Below are positions 8,701-16,374 of a DNA stretch of 64,000 nt, one piece after another. The notes beneath the pieces were generated by a model, which saw only the letters and a program-made list of their open reading frames with translations, ran no database searches and was not told where the DNA came from. This DNA is from Sphingosinithalassobacter sp. CS137 (GTDB lineage Bacteria; Pseudomonadota; Alphaproteobacteria; Sphingomonadales; Sphingomonadaceae). The DNA lies in NCBI RefSeq assembly GCF_014334115.1, contig NZ_CP060494.1, positions 2,820,501 through 2,884,500 on the forward strand, given 5' to 3'. The position numbers and the translations under genes are program-made. Numbering within the stretch: position 1 is the stretch's first letter; every line of letters starts with the position of its first letter.

Positions 8701-9894
8701 TCAGCGAGAGCGCGCGCCCGGGCGGCGATGGTCTGCGACGAGGCGGCCGTAATAGTCCATGAGCTGGGCCGCGTTGGCGGGCCAGGTGAAGCGTTCCGCA
8801 GCGGCGCGCACGTCATGCGGCTCCGGTGGTTGGGCAAGACGCTCGCTCAGCGCTGCGGCGAAGGCTTCCGGCGTGCGATCGACGATGGCGCCGGCGGCTT
8901 TGCGATCAAGGACTTCGCGCGCACCGCCGACGTCAGGGATCACGATAGGCGTTCCGCTCGCCAGAGCCTCCAGCCATGCGTTTGCGAGCCCTTCGGAAGC
9001 TGATGCCAGCGCCATCGCATCCGCTGCCGCGAGCACGTTCGGAATGGCGGTGTGCGGGATCGGCCCCGCCAGCCGGACACGGTCGCCGAGGCCGCGTTCG
9101 GCGATCCGAGCGGCGAGGCGTGTGCGCTCAGGGCCCTCACCGACGATCCACAGCGAGACGTTCGGAAGCAGCGCCATTGCGTCGATCACGACATCGTGCC
9201 GCTTGACCGGCGTAAGCGAGCCGAGCGAGACGACGAGCGGCCCCTCTACACCGAGTTCAGCCTTGGCGGCGGCGCGCCTGCCAGGGATGAAGCGATCGAG
9301 ATCGACGCCGGTGTAGCTTACTTCGATCTTCTCTCCGGGCATGCCCAGCGCGATCATATCTCGCCGGAGCGCCTGCGAAACCGCGAGCAATCCGTCGGCT
9401 GCCTGTGCTGCGGAGTTGAGCTGTCCGGCCACCGCGGAGTTGCTCGCCCAATGGGCGATGTCGGTGCCGCGCGCCTTGATCGAAACCGGGACGCCGAAGC
9501 GGCGGCCGAGCGCGATCGCTGCCACTCCGTCAGGAAAGAAGAACTCGGCGGCAATGAGATCGAACGGAAAATCGCGTCGCAGACTTGCAATCACCGGCGC
9601 TGCGGCGCGCGCCAGCATTGCGCCATGAAGCCGACCGCCGATCCCCGGCACATTGAGGAAGGCAGGGCGATGTACGTCCACTCCCTTCCACTGCTGCTGC
9701 CGGGGCGCCTCGGCGATCGGGCGATAACGCGCCAGCCGGTCCAGCGGAGGCGGAGGCAGCCCGCGCGGGGCAATGACGCGCAGCGACACATCGGGCCGCG
9801 CCGCGAGCCCCAGCGTCTGCCGCTCGACAAAAATGCCGAAGTTCGGTCGCGTCGCATCGGGAAAGAGCGTCGAAAGCGTTAGGAGGCGGAGCAT
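8701..9894 (-). CDS. GT4-family glycosyltransferase
   Basis: A 397-residue GT-B fold retaining glycosyltransferase. The N-terminal domain (MLRLLTLSTLFPDATRPNFG) carries the acceptor site. The C-terminal domain begins near VVSLGSLTPVKRHDVVIDA and contains the GT4 nucleotide-sugar motif E-x7-E as EGLANAWLE followed by ALASGTPIVIPDVGGARE. These proteins transfer sugars from nucleotide donors to polysaccharide or lipid acceptors at the cytoplasmic face. No other polysaccharide gene adjoins it, so donor and product are unknown. It diverges from the cupin gene downstream of 9934. Confidence 0.92.
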   Translation of the reverse strand: MLRLLTLSTLFPDATRPNFGIFVERQTLGLAARPDVSLRVIAPRGLPPPPLDRLARYRPIAEAPRQQQWKGVDVHRPAFLNVPGIGGRLHGAMLARAAAPVIASLRRDFPFDLIAAEFFFPDGVAAIALGRRFGVPVSIKARGTDIAHWASNSAVAGQLNSAAQAADGLLAVSQALRRDMIALGMPGEKIEVSYTGVDLDRFIPGRRAAAKAELGVEGPLVVSLGSLTPVKRHDVVIDAMALLPNVSLWIVGEGPERTRLAARIAERGLGDRVRLAGPIPHTAIPNVLAAADAMALASASEGLANAWLEALASGTPIVIPDVGGAREVLDRKAAGAIVDRTPEAFAAALSERLAQPPEPHDVRAAAERFTWPANAAQLMDYYGRLVADHRRPGARSR

Positions 9895-10029
9895 CGCCTT
9901 CCTTGTAGCGCCCGATCGTTACCAACCCGCTCCATGGCATTGAGCATTCTCCCGGACGCGCCGATCCGAGCCGGGTTGCATCTGCGCGGCGTTCCCGCGA
10001 GTTCGGAGCGCGAACTCGCGGAGGCGGCA

Positions 10030-10458
10030 ATGAGCGACGCACGGACGATCATCGATGCGCTGGAACTGGCTCCCCATCCCGAGGGAGGATGGTTTCGCGA
10101 AACCTGGCGCGCGACGGCGCGGGAAGGTGAGCGCGCCGCGGGCACCGCGATACTCTTCCTGCTCGAGCAAGGGCAGCGGTCGCATTGGCACCGAGTGGAT
10201 GCCGACGAGATCTGGCTGTGGCACGGCGGCGCGCCGCTCGATCTGCATATCGCCGACGAGGCGGGAGACGACTGGGCCACCATCCGGCTTGGCGGCGATG
10301 TGCTCGGCGGCTACGCGCCCCAGGGGCTGGTGCCGGCGAATCGCTGGCAGGCGGCCCATGCCTCGGCAGGTTGGGCGCTCGTAAGCTGCACCGTCGTTCC
10401 GGGGTTCGAGTTCGCCGGGTTCGAGCTCGCTCCGCAGGGATGGAACCCCGGCAACTGA
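10030..10458 (+). CDS. DUF985-type cupin protein
   Basis: A 142-residue cupin of the DUF985 family. The family hallmark near the start is ALELAPHPEGGWFRETWRA, followed by ILFLLEQGQRSHWHRVDADEIWLWHGG, which carries the cupin metal-type histidines, and the C-terminal strand CTVVPGFEFAGFEL. ATG 10030 is preferred to the upstream ATG at 9934 because it matches the family N-terminus and has GGAGG eight bases before it. DUF985 proteins are structurally characterised sugar-binding-like cupins with no agreed reaction. Confidence 0.85.
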   Translation: MSDARTIIDALELAPHPEGGWFRETWRATAREGERAAGTAILFLLEQGQRSHWHRVDADEIWLWHGGAPLDLHIADEAGDDWATIRLGGDVLGGYAPQGLVPANRWQAAHASAGWALVSCTVVPGFEFAGFELAPQGWNPGN

Positions 10459-11021
10459 GGGCGCCACTCGTTACCCCCGTTATCCACGCTATCAACAGGC
10501 GTGAGGGGCGGCTTTGCGCTTTGCGCGACTCGGACGTCGTGAGAGCATCGAACCTGCAGCAAGACGAGAGCGCCGAGCGAAGTCGAAGCGACCCCGCCGA
10601 GCTGCACGGACGGAGCGGGCGCTGGTGCCTTTTGGAAACCGCGTCCGCTTCGACGGGGATGCCGCGCTGACGCGGAGGCCGGGGCACGATTGCCGCACTT
10701 GCGGCAGCACCGCACCGGCAGCCACGTGATCGCCATCCGAACCGCTTCGCCCAATCCCCGGACTGGGCGGGGCAGGCATCGAAGCCGGAGCGTCGTTCCC
10801 CCGGAAGGATGCTCTGGTCTCGGTGACCCGCGAAGCTCGCATGCCCTTGCCGGCGCGAGTGGAGCATGCCGCCGAAACCGGGCCGCCACGCCCATCCGGG
10901 CAGCGGCCGAAGTCCGGCGACAGGGGGCTGGCAGCGATGCCGGCCTCCATTTGCGTGCGGAGCTGGGCGCTTGAAGTGCATTGTCGCCGGAACCTTCGCG
11001 GCGGCGGGCCTTTGTTCGGAC
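10459..11021. other. 563-bp region without a supportable gene
   Basis: Several open frames exist on both strands but none has a recognisable product or a convincing ribosome site. It holds CGAGCGAAGTCGAAG at 10575-10589, one arm of the dispersed inverted-repeat motif seen between dnaK and dnaJ. The last part should carry the promoter of the DUF421 gene. A decayed gene is possible but not shown. Confidence 0.4.
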
Positions 11022-11528
11022 ATGTTTTTCCAGGACCCAATGGCGTTGCTGCGCGTCGTGGTGATGGCAGTGGCGGCCTATATCGCGCTGATCCTCATCC
11101 TGCGCTTTTCCGGAAAGCGATCGCTCGCGAAGCTGAACGCGTTCGACCTCGTCGTGACGGTGGCCCTCGGGTCGACTCTCGCGACCATTTTGTTGAGCCA
11201 GCAAGTGACGCTTGCCGAGGGCGTGCTCGCCTTTGCGATGCTGGCGGGCCTGCAGTGGATCGTGTCGCGCGTGTCGATCGCCTCGCCCTGGTTCCGCAAG
11301 CTGGTCCGTGCGAACCCTCGGCTTCTGGTCGAGCATGGCCGCTACCGCCACGGCGCGATGGATGAGGAGCGAATCACCAGCGACGAAGTGGATGAAGCGA
11401 TCCGCAACTCGGGTCTCGGGCGGATCGAACAGGTCGCCGCCGTCGTGCTGGAGACCGATGGATCGATGAGCGTCATCGCCGAAGGCGGCGAAGGCGAGCT
11501 GACTGCCTTGCGGTCGGTGGCGCGCTGA
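11022..11528 (+). CDS. DUF421 (YetF-like) membrane protein
   Basis: A 168-residue inner-membrane protein. Three hydrophobic helices lie in the first 85 residues and include the family segment LILRFSGKRSLAKLNAFDLVVTVALGSTLA. A small soluble C-terminal domain follows (NPRLLVEHGRYRHGAMDEE, then VAAVVLETDGSMSVI). The start is ATG 11022, matching the family length. It overlaps the next gene by one base (TGATG), so the two are co-translated. Members affect the envelope and spore germination in Bacillus; the molecular role is unknown. Confidence 0.88.
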   Translation: MFFQDPMALLRVVVMAVAAYIALILILRFSGKRSLAKLNAFDLVVTVALGSTLATILLSQQVTLAEGVLAFAMLAGLQWIVSRVSIASPWFRKLVRANPRLLVEHGRYRHGAMDEERITSDEVDEAIRNSGLGRIEQVAAVVLETDGSMSVIAEGGEGELTALRSVAR

Positions 11529-11893
11529 TGTTGGGCGAAGAAGATGCCGTCGGCATGATTCATGCCATCACCCGCGTAGTGGAAGTGGCCGGGATCGCCA
11601 CCATCTTGATGGGCGCGATCGTTTCCGCCGTATTCTTCGCACGAGCGCTGCTGACCCAGGGCGACCGGAAAGCTGCGTATAAGGGGCTGCGATCGAACCT
11701 CGGCCGGTCGATCCTGCTGGGCCTCGAGCTGCTCGTCGCGGCCGACATCATCAACACCGTCGCGATCGAGCCGACGCTGGAAAGCGTCGCAGTCCTCGCC
11801 GGGATCGTCGCGATCCGGACCTTTTTGAGCTTCTCGCTCGAGCTGGAGATTGAAGGCCGCTGGCCCTGGCAGGGGCACAAGACCGACAATTAG
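11528..11893 (+). CDS. DUF1622 membrane protein
   Basis: A 121-residue protein with three predicted membrane helices: about residues 20-40 (VAGIATILMGAIVSAVFFAR), 65-82 (LLGLELLVAADIINTV) and 85-103 (LESVAVLAGIVAIRTFLSFSL). The LGLELLVAADIINT and VAIRTFLSFSLELEIEG segments are typical of DUF1622. It overlaps the DUF421 gene start-to-stop and is probably in the same operon. The function is unknown. Confidence 0.85.
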   Translation: MLGEEDAVGMIHAITRVVEVAGIATILMGAIVSAVFFARALLTQGDRKAAYKGLRSNLGRSILLGLELLVAADIINTVAIEPTLESVAVLAGIVAIRTFLSFSLELEIEGRWPWQGHKTDN

Positions 11894-11898
11894 GCAGC

Positions 11899-12294
11899 TC
11901 ACCCAGCGGTCGCGGTCGCCGCAGGACCGTTGCCGGGAAGATCCGCGGTTGCACGAAGGCCCCGCGCAACCAGCGTGTCGAGTACGGCGGCGGCGGCCAC
12001 GAAGCCGAGCGCTCCCCAGACCAGCCGATTGCCCGGCGACTTGCGTGCCGCCAGCCCCAGCGCGCCGAGATCGAGCGCATCGCCCGCGACACGTGTCGCG
12101 ACGCGGCCGGGGTTACCGGGGGCGCTGAGCAATGCGGCACCCGAAGCGAGTTCGCGCATGCCGAAACCGCGCACCGTGCCGGCATGACCGGGCACGTCCA
12201 GCGCCCGGGCGATGCGGCGGCCGGCCAGCAGTTCGGCAGCGCCGAGCGCCAGCGAGAACCAGCCGAGGCCAATGCTGATCTTGCGATAGTCCAT
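11899..12294 (-). CDS. Small membrane protein, like the N-terminal part of cyclase/dehydrase (SRPBCC) proteins
   Basis: A 131-residue protein starting MDYRKISIGLGWFSLALGAA, with ELLAGRRIARALDVPGHAGTVRGFGMREL next and two or three further hydrophobic stretches. This pattern is known from the membrane-anchored N-terminal region of alphaproteobacterial cyclase/dehydrase proteins, but the SRPBCC domain is absent here. It is 25 bp downstream of an OsmC-type peroxidase gene and probably co-transcribed, suggesting a stress-related set. Function unknown. Confidence 0.7.
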   Translation of the reverse strand: MDYRKISIGLGWFSLALGAAELLAGRRIARALDVPGHAGTVRGFGMRELASGAALLSAPGNPGRVATRVAGDALDLGALGLAARKSPGNRLVWGALGFVAAAAVLDTLVARGLRATADLPGNGPAATATAG

Positions 12295-12319
12295 GGGTGG
12301 TTCCTTCGTCCGGTCGTGC

Positions 12320-12766
12320 TCAGCCGTCGTTGCGGGCACGCCCGGCGAGCTGGATGGTGAGGCCGATTTCGGCGGTCAGCAGCTTCGAGACGGGGCAGTT
12401 CGCCTTTGCCTCGGTCGCCAGCTTCTCGAATTCGTCCTTGTCGATCCCCGGCACATCGGCATCGAGGGTGAGTTCGGAGCGTGTGATCGCGAAGCCTTCA
12501 CCCTGCTTGTCCAGCGTCACGGCGGCGCGGGTGTTGAGCGTGCCATCGCTGAAGCCGGCGCGGGCCAGCGCGAAGCTGAGCGCCATGGTGAAGCAGCCGG
12601 CATGGGCGGCGGCGATCAGCTCCTCCGGATTGGTGCCGGGTTCGTCCTCGAACCGCGTGCCGAAGCCGTAGCGGCTCGAATCGAGCACGCCCGACTGGGT
12701 GCTCATCCAGCCCTTGCCGTCCTTGCCGAAGCCTTCGTAGCGCGCCGAAGCGGTGCGGGTGGTCAT
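12320..12766 (-). CDS. osmC: OsmC/Ohr-family peroxiredoxin (OsmC type)
   Basis: A 148-residue thiol peroxidase of the OsmC family, reducing organic hydroperoxides. Both redox cysteines are present: C58 in NPEELIAAAHAGCFTMAL and C124 in EAKANCPVSKLL. The start MTTRTASARYEGFGKDGKGW is the family form, and GVLDSSRYGFGTRFEDEPGTNP matches OsmC rather than Ohr. Length is normal. It is followed by the small membrane protein gene; genes upstream on the same strand encode further small stress-type proteins. Confidence 0.93.
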   Translation of the reverse strand: MTTRTASARYEGFGKDGKGWMSTQSGVLDSSRYGFGTRFEDEPGTNPEELIAAAHAGCFTMALSFALARAGFSDGTLNTRAAVTLDKQGEGFAITRSELTLDADVPGIDKDEFEKLATEAKANCPVSKLLTAEIGLTIQLAGRARNDG

Positions 12767-12790
12767 GCGTTCCTCCGATGCTGGTGGCGA

Positions 12791-13126
12791 TCAGGTGCCG
12801 GCGGGGGCGCGGCCTTCCTTGACGTCGCTGCCGGCGACGAGCGTGGGCTTGCCGGTCGCGGGGCGGAGCGCGTCGCGCTCGCTTTCAGGCACCGGCGCAG
12901 TGGGATCGGGGCGGAAGGCTTCGGGAGCGCAGTGATCAGGGCCGGGATGCGGCTTGTCGGCCGCGAGATCGGGCGCCTCGTGCCCGCCCGCCAGAGCGCC
13001 GCGGCGGCGCCGGGCATAGCGGCCCGCCAGCGCCACCGCGCCGATCGCGAGGCTGCCCAGCGCGAAGCGGCGGAAGCCGCGGCGGGGCTGGTCCTGAGGA
13101 GCGGTATTCTTTTGCTTTTTTGCCAT
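12791..13126 (-). CDS. Hypothetical protein with one N-terminal membrane segment
   Basis: A 111-residue protein. The start MAKKQKNTAPQDQPRRGFRR is basic, followed by a short hydrophobic segment (FALGSLAIGAVALAGRYA) and then a polar, proline-rich tail (DLAADKPHPGPDHCAPEAF). This arrangement suggests a cytoplasmic N-terminus, a single membrane pass and a periplasmic tail. AAGGACAGG lies before the ATG. It sits in a same-strand series of small proteins from cspA to osmC. No family recognised. Confidence 0.6.
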   Translation of the reverse strand: MAKKQKNTAPQDQPRRGFRRFALGSLAIGAVALAGRYARRRRGALAGGHEAPDLAADKPHPGPDHCAPEAFRPDPTAPVPESERDALRPATGKPTLVAGSDVKEGRAPAGT

Positions 13127-13188
13127 GACCTTGCCTGTCCTTTCGGGGTTGCCGAGAGAACGGACGGAGGCCAGCGGTGTTCCGGCGA

Positions 13189-13389
13189 TCAGTCGGCGGT
13201 GGCGGGGGCGCCTGCCTTGGCGGCCTCGTTGCGCGCGCGCTGGGTGGCGACTCGCTCGGAGCGGACGGCCATGGCTTCCCACGCGGCCTGCGAGCGCAGG
13301 TGGCGATCGCGGACATTGGCGAGATCGGTGTCGGCGGCGAGCGTCGCTGCCTCGTCGGCGCGGGCGCGGAAGGTTTCGGCTTCGGTCAT
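13189..13389 (-). CDS. Small helical hypothetical protein (66 aa)
   Basis: A 66-residue protein, MTEAETFRARADEAATLAAD and onward, almost entirely charged helix, with VRDRHLRSQAAWEAMAVRSERV following. Similar short 'ETFRxRADEAxxxA...NVRDRxLRSExAW' proteins are common in sphingomonads and often lie near stress genes. A GGAGAC-type site precedes the ATG. No enzymatic motif is present. Confidence 0.6.
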   Translation of the reverse strand: MTEAETFRARADEAATLAADTDLANVRDRHLRSQAAWEAMAVRSERVATQRARNEAAKAGAPATAD

Positions 13390-13451
13390 GACGGTCTCCG
13401 CGGAAGGGAAAGGAAAAACGGCGGCACCCGAAGGCGCCGCCGTGTCTCGTG

Positions 13452-13664
13452 TCAGTCCGCCGGCTGGAGGTTGCAGGCGGCCATCTTGCCGCGCTTGTCC
13501 TGCTCGAGCTCGTAGCTGACGCGCTGGTCCTGCTGGAGCGTCGTCATGCCCGCGCGCTCGACGGCGGAGATGTGGACGAACGCGTCCTGGCCGCCGTTGT
13601 CGGGCTGAATGAAGCCATAGCCCTTGTCGGCGTTGAAGAATTTGACGGTTCCGGTGGTGCTCAT
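13452..13664 (-). CDS. Cold-shock domain protein (CspA family)
   Basis: A 70-residue single cold-shock domain that binds single-stranded RNA/DNA. RNP1 is KGYGFIQPD and RNP2 is DAFVHIS, following the family start TGTVKFFNADKG. ATG 13664 is selected because the family begins there; an in-frame start 30 codons upstream would only add a non-family extension. The tail is slightly different from classical CspA (KRGKMAACNLQPAD). A second cold-shock gene lies 1.1 kb away on the same strand. A long leader upstream fits post-transcriptional control, as known for csp genes. Confidence 0.95.
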   Translation of the reverse strand: MSTTGTVKFFNADKGYGFIQPDNGGQDAFVHISAVERAGMTTLQQDQRVSYELEQDKRGKMAACNLQPAD

Positions 13665-14035
13665 GTGATGTTCCTTCGATTGGCGGCGCGCCCAGCGTGG
13701 GCGGACCTCGTGCTGCGGAGGCAGGGAAAGAAGGAAAGCGGAGCCGCAAAGCACCAGTAACCGTCAGTTTGCGACTGTAGCCCCGGCAACATAGGGCTTC
13801 CGGCCCCGGTCCGCAATGGCGGGCCCGGAGCCGGGGGTGCGAACCCGCGGTTTTCCGCCGAAGGTCGCACTAAGGTCGCACCTCAACGCGCATGCTCAAC
13901 GCTCATGTGCGCCCGCGCGATGAGGCGCACGCACGGCGGCCGCATGCGCTCCCGCACCCACCTCCGGCGTGGTATTCGAATACCCGAACGCAGCGAATGC
14001 AGCGCCACGTCCCCCCCCGATCCTCCCCCGCGCCG
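13665..14035. other. 371-bp non-coding leader/spacer upstream of the cold-shock gene
   Basis: No supportable gene. Beginning just upstream of the csp start it contains a strongly GC-rich stretch at about 13797-13840 with partly complementary CCCCGG and CCGGGG blocks that could fold in the csp leader. Near 13863-13883 a short direct repeat (AAGGTCGCAC twice) is visible. Promoter and leader of csp are the most likely content. Confidence 0.4.
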
Positions 14036-14251
14036 TCACCACACGCCGCCGCGGCGGCGCGGGCGCAGGAGCGCTTCGGTGCGGGCGCGGATGCGCGCGG
14101 CGTCGGGCGCCGCAGAAGCGGGCGCACCGATCCGCCCGGCGTCGCGCAGCGCGATCCAGGCGCGGACGGCAGGATGCGGGTCGTCGCGCCCGGCAGGGGC
14201 GACGCAGCCGGGCGCGAGCGGCGGCGGCGGATCGGAAGCGCGGCGGGGCAT
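14036..14251 (-). CDS. Possible small Pro/Arg-rich protein (71 aa)
   Basis: An open frame of 71 residues starting MPRRASDPPPPLAPGCVAPA, with a middle segment DDPHPAVRAWIALRDAGRIG that looks like genuine protein sequence and an Arg-rich end. GAGGAC lies about ten bases before the ATG. The region is extremely GC-rich, where chance frames are common, so existence is uncertain. No family recognised. Confidence 0.35.
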   Translation of the reverse strand: MPRRASDPPPPLAPGCVAPAGRDDPHPAVRAWIALRDAGRIGAPASAAPDAARIRARTEALLRPRRRGGVW

Positions 14252-14491
14252 TGCGATGTCCTCGAATCGGGGCGGACTCGTCAGATATGCCGAAACCACG
14301 GCTGTAGGACAGCGGAAATTCTGCCGAGACGTTCGACCGCCGCTATTCGGCGCTTCTTCCTGCGCAATTCGCGCGGTATAGTGCACGGCGAGCTTCCCCG
14401 TATTCGGGAGTTCTGTGGCGTGATTTGCAAGAGACGAGAATCGGGTCGCGCGAAAAGGAGCTTTCGGAACATTGCGACGAGGGAGAGCGAG

Positions 14492-14737
14492 ATGCAGACG
14501 ATGCGACTGGAAAACGGCGTCGACGTGGAGGTGCAGCTGCTGCCCGCCAAGGGCGACGGCTATATGATCGTCCATTCGAAGGCGGGCGCGCAGCGCGCGG
14601 GCGGCCGCGTGGTCAAGACGATCACCTGCTGCTGCGGCGGCAAATGCGTGTCGACGACGTGCGAATATGACGAAGGCGAAGTGCCGTCGCCGCATTGCGA
14701 CTGTTCGGACCCGGAATATCCCGGCGTTTCCTGCTGA
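14492..14737 (+). CDS. Cysteine-rich mini-protein (81 aa)
   Basis: An 81-residue protein with a helical/strand N-terminal half (MQTMRLENGVDVEVQLLPAK) and a C-terminal part with eight cysteines in about 37 residues: a CCCGGKC cluster, then single cysteines at STTCEY, PHCDCSD and the final GVSC. No signal peptide is evident, so metal binding is as plausible as disulfide bonding. A GGGAGAG site precedes the ATG and a bidirectional hairpin follows the stop. It lies between two cold-shock genes, in the opposite orientation. Not recognised as a named family; the organisation recalls leader-plus-core peptides but no modification enzymes are nearby. Confidence 0.65.
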   Translation: MQTMRLENGVDVEVQLLPAKGDGYMIVHSKAGAQRAGGRVVKTITCCCGGKCVSTTCEYDEGEVPSPHCDCSDPEYPGVSC

Positions 14738-14742
14738 TCGAT

Positions 14743-14769
14743 CGAAGGGGCCGCGCGCCGGCCCCTTCG
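14743..14769. terminator. Bidirectional hairpin between convergent genes
   Basis: A 9-bp perfect stem, CGAAGGGGC and GCCCCTTCG, encloses a 9-base GC-rich loop. It sits exactly between the stop of the cysteine-rich protein gene (14737) and the stop of the second csp gene (14771), as expected for a shared terminator. There is no clear T-run, so strength is uncertain. Confidence 0.6.
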
Positions 14770-14770
14770 G

Positions 14771-14980
14771 CTAGAGCGCGCGGAGATTTTCCGCGCTCAC
14801 CTTGCCCCTGCGCGGATCGCACACCGCTTCAAAGGCGAGTTTCTGCCCTTCGTTCAGGCTGCCGAACCCGGCGCGGTCGACCGCGGAGACATGGACGAAC
14901 ACGTCGGCGCCGCCGTCGTCCGGCGTGATGAAGCCAAAGCCCTTGGTGCTGTTGAACCATTTCACGGTGCCGGTCGCCAT
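14771..14980 (-). CDS. Cold-shock domain protein (CspA family), second copy
   Basis: A 69-residue cold-shock protein: [20 protein letters not shown], with RNP1 KGFGFI and RNP2 DVFVHVS, and a full C-terminal strand region ([21 protein letters not shown]). It is closer to classical CspA than the copy at 13452-13664 and carries the usual tryptophan in KWFN. RNA-chaperone activity is the family role. It runs toward the cysteine-rich protein gene and shares a hairpin terminator with it. Confidence 0.96.
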   Translation of the reverse strand: MATGTVKWFNSTKGFGFITPDDGGADVFVHVSAVDRAGFGSLNEGQKLAFEAVCDPRRGKVSAENLRAL

Positions 14981-15131
14981 CGCATCCCCTTTCGCTGCCG
15001 CAGAGCGCGGCGGCGCAGCGTGGCGGGCGGCGCGCGGGAAGGCGAGCGGGAATGCGGGGGTGAGCAGCAGTGCGCGGCGAGGGGCATCGCGGCACCTGCG
15101 CTGCGGGAGGCTGTGGCGCGCGGCGGCGAAG

Positions 15132-15401
15132 TCAGGGATACTCCCGGCGGGTGTGGAGGACGGCGAGAATCTCGATGCTTTCGCCGACGCGATCCACGAG
15201 GATGGTGGTGGGGTGGATCACCGCTTCGCGCGTGCCGGGGACGCGGCCCGGGCGGTGGAGATACGGATGATCGGGGAGCCGGTCTGCGGTGCGCAGGATG
15301 GCGTCGCGGAGCCGCCGGGCCGCCGATGGATTGCGCTCGGCGATATAGTCGGTGATGTCGAGCAGGCTCCGGCGCGCCTCCGGGCGCCAGATGAGCTTCA
15401 C
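15132..15401 (-). CDS. parE: RelE/ParE-superfamily toxin
   Basis: An 89-residue toxin-like protein: [20 protein letters not shown], then [21 protein letters not shown] and a C-terminal strand region ending [13 protein letters not shown]. The W-x-x-x-A-x-x-x-L-x-x-I-x-x-Y-I opening and the [11 protein letters not shown] ending are typical of ParE-type toxins, which poison DNA gyrase, rather than RelE mRNA interferases. Its start overlaps the upstream antitoxin stop by 4 bp (ATGA), giving the classical antitoxin-first order. Confidence 0.88.
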   Translation of the reverse strand: MKLIWRPEARRSLLDITDYIAERNPSAARRLRDAILRTADRLPDHPYLHRPGRVPGTREAVIHPTTILVDRVGESIEILAVLHTRREYP

Positions 15402-15580
15402 TTCGCCGTTTGCCGATGCTTGTCGATGATCGCCTGCATTTCGGCCATCACCTGATCGTGCGGAATGCCGGGGCCGGGAGACGCCATCGCGGCCTCCACC
15501 TTGGCGCGGAACCAGGCGTCATACGCCTCGGCTTCCTCGTCGGTGTCGAATTCGGACACGATTGGATCGAGCTTGCCCAT
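15398..15580 (-). CDS. PaaA2-like antitoxin (stability-determinant family)
   Basis: A 60-residue antitoxin. The central sequence PIVSEFDTDEEAEAYDAWFR, then AKVEAA and GIPHDQVMAEM, closely parallels the E. coli O157 antitoxin PaaA2 (VSEFETIEQENSYNEWLRAKV and IPHDEVERRM), which pairs with a ParE2 toxin. PaaA2 is known to be a largely disordered two-helix protein without a DNA-binding domain, so a separate regulator would be needed for repression; none is visible here. It overlaps the ParE-like toxin gene by 4 bp. Confidence 0.87.
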   Translation of the reverse strand: MGKLDPIVSEFDTDEEAEAYDAWFRAKVEAAMASPGPGIPHDQVMAEMQAIIDKHRQTAK

Positions 15581-15717
15581 GCGGGGAGTATAGCGCGGGC
15601 GGGCGGCGCGCGGAAGGCGCGGTGTGACCAGCAGCAGATCCCGCTGCAATGCCGCCGCGCATGTTCGCGCGGGCGACGCATTGCGTATCGTTTTGCCGGA
15701 ATGGCTTCCGGCGGCGG

Positions 15718-15912
15718 TCAGCCCAGCACTTCGAGGACCGCGGCGCGCGCGACGGCGCAGGCATGCGCCGGCACCTTGGCGACCGGACGGACGCGGGGGG
15801 CGGGCGCTTTCGGCGTGAAATAGCCCGCATGGCGCGGCGCGAAGGCGGCGGCGAGCGGACGATTGGCAGGAGAAGTGATCTGGGTCGTTCTGATAAAATC
15901 TTTGAAGTTCAT
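15718..15912 (-). CDS. Small hypothetical protein (64 aa)
   Basis: A 64-residue frame starting MNFKDFIRTTQITSPANRPL, rich in Ala, Pro and Val in the second half (KAPAPRVRPVAKVPAHACAV). AGGAA lies five bases before the ATG. No domain recognised. It is upstream of and on the same strand as the toxin-antitoxin pair but 137 bp away, so a functional link is not shown. Confidence 0.45.
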   Translation of the reverse strand: MNFKDFIRTTQITSPANRPLAAAFAPRHAGYFTPKAPAPRVRPVAKVPAHACAVARAAVLEVLG

Positions 15913-16155
15913 GGTGTTCCTGGTGAAATAAAGGCGCCGCCCGGACGGACGGCAGCCGCAATGCCCGCGTGCTTTCGAAATCAAGGTTCCGAATGGGTGC
16001 GAACGGGAATTTGATGGAGGCGCCGGTTCCGCGAGGTGCGGAAGCTGGCCGGGAGGGCCTGCGCCTGAGAAGGATATGGGGTGCGGGGGCGGGGGGTGCA
16101 AGGTGGGGCTGTACGGGGGTGCTTCTTCCCCGGCAGGTTGCGAGGCGGCGATGCC

Positions 16156-16374
16156 TTACCAGCGAAAGCCCTTGGCGGCAGCGAGGCGGTCGATCTCGGC
16201 GAGGAGCGCCTTCTTGCTCTCGGTGCGGCGGGCGCCGCTGTTGCGGGGAGCGTCGAGCGGCTGGCCGGTTTCCGCCTCGATCTCGGCACGACGGCGCGCG
16301 AGGTCGCGGCCATAGGCGGCCATGTCGATGGCCGGGCCGTAGTTGCGCTCAGCCTCTGAGGTCTTCGATGCCAT
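16156..16374 (-). CDS. Small charged protein overlapping the nucleotidyltransferase-like gene
   Basis: A 72-residue charged, helical protein: MASKTSEAERNYGPAIDMAA, then YGRDLARRRAEIEAETGQPL and a basic end (KKALLAEIDRLAAAKGFRW). Its start lies inside the end of the nucleotidyltransferase-like gene (26-bp overlap), so the two are translated from one message. The arrangement resembles two-gene nucleotidyltransferase modules with a small partner, but no named partner family is recognised. Confidence 0.6.
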   Translation of the reverse strand: MASKTSEAERNYGPAIDMAAYGRDLARRRAEIEAETGQPLDAPRNSGARRTESKKALLAEIDRLAAAKGFRW

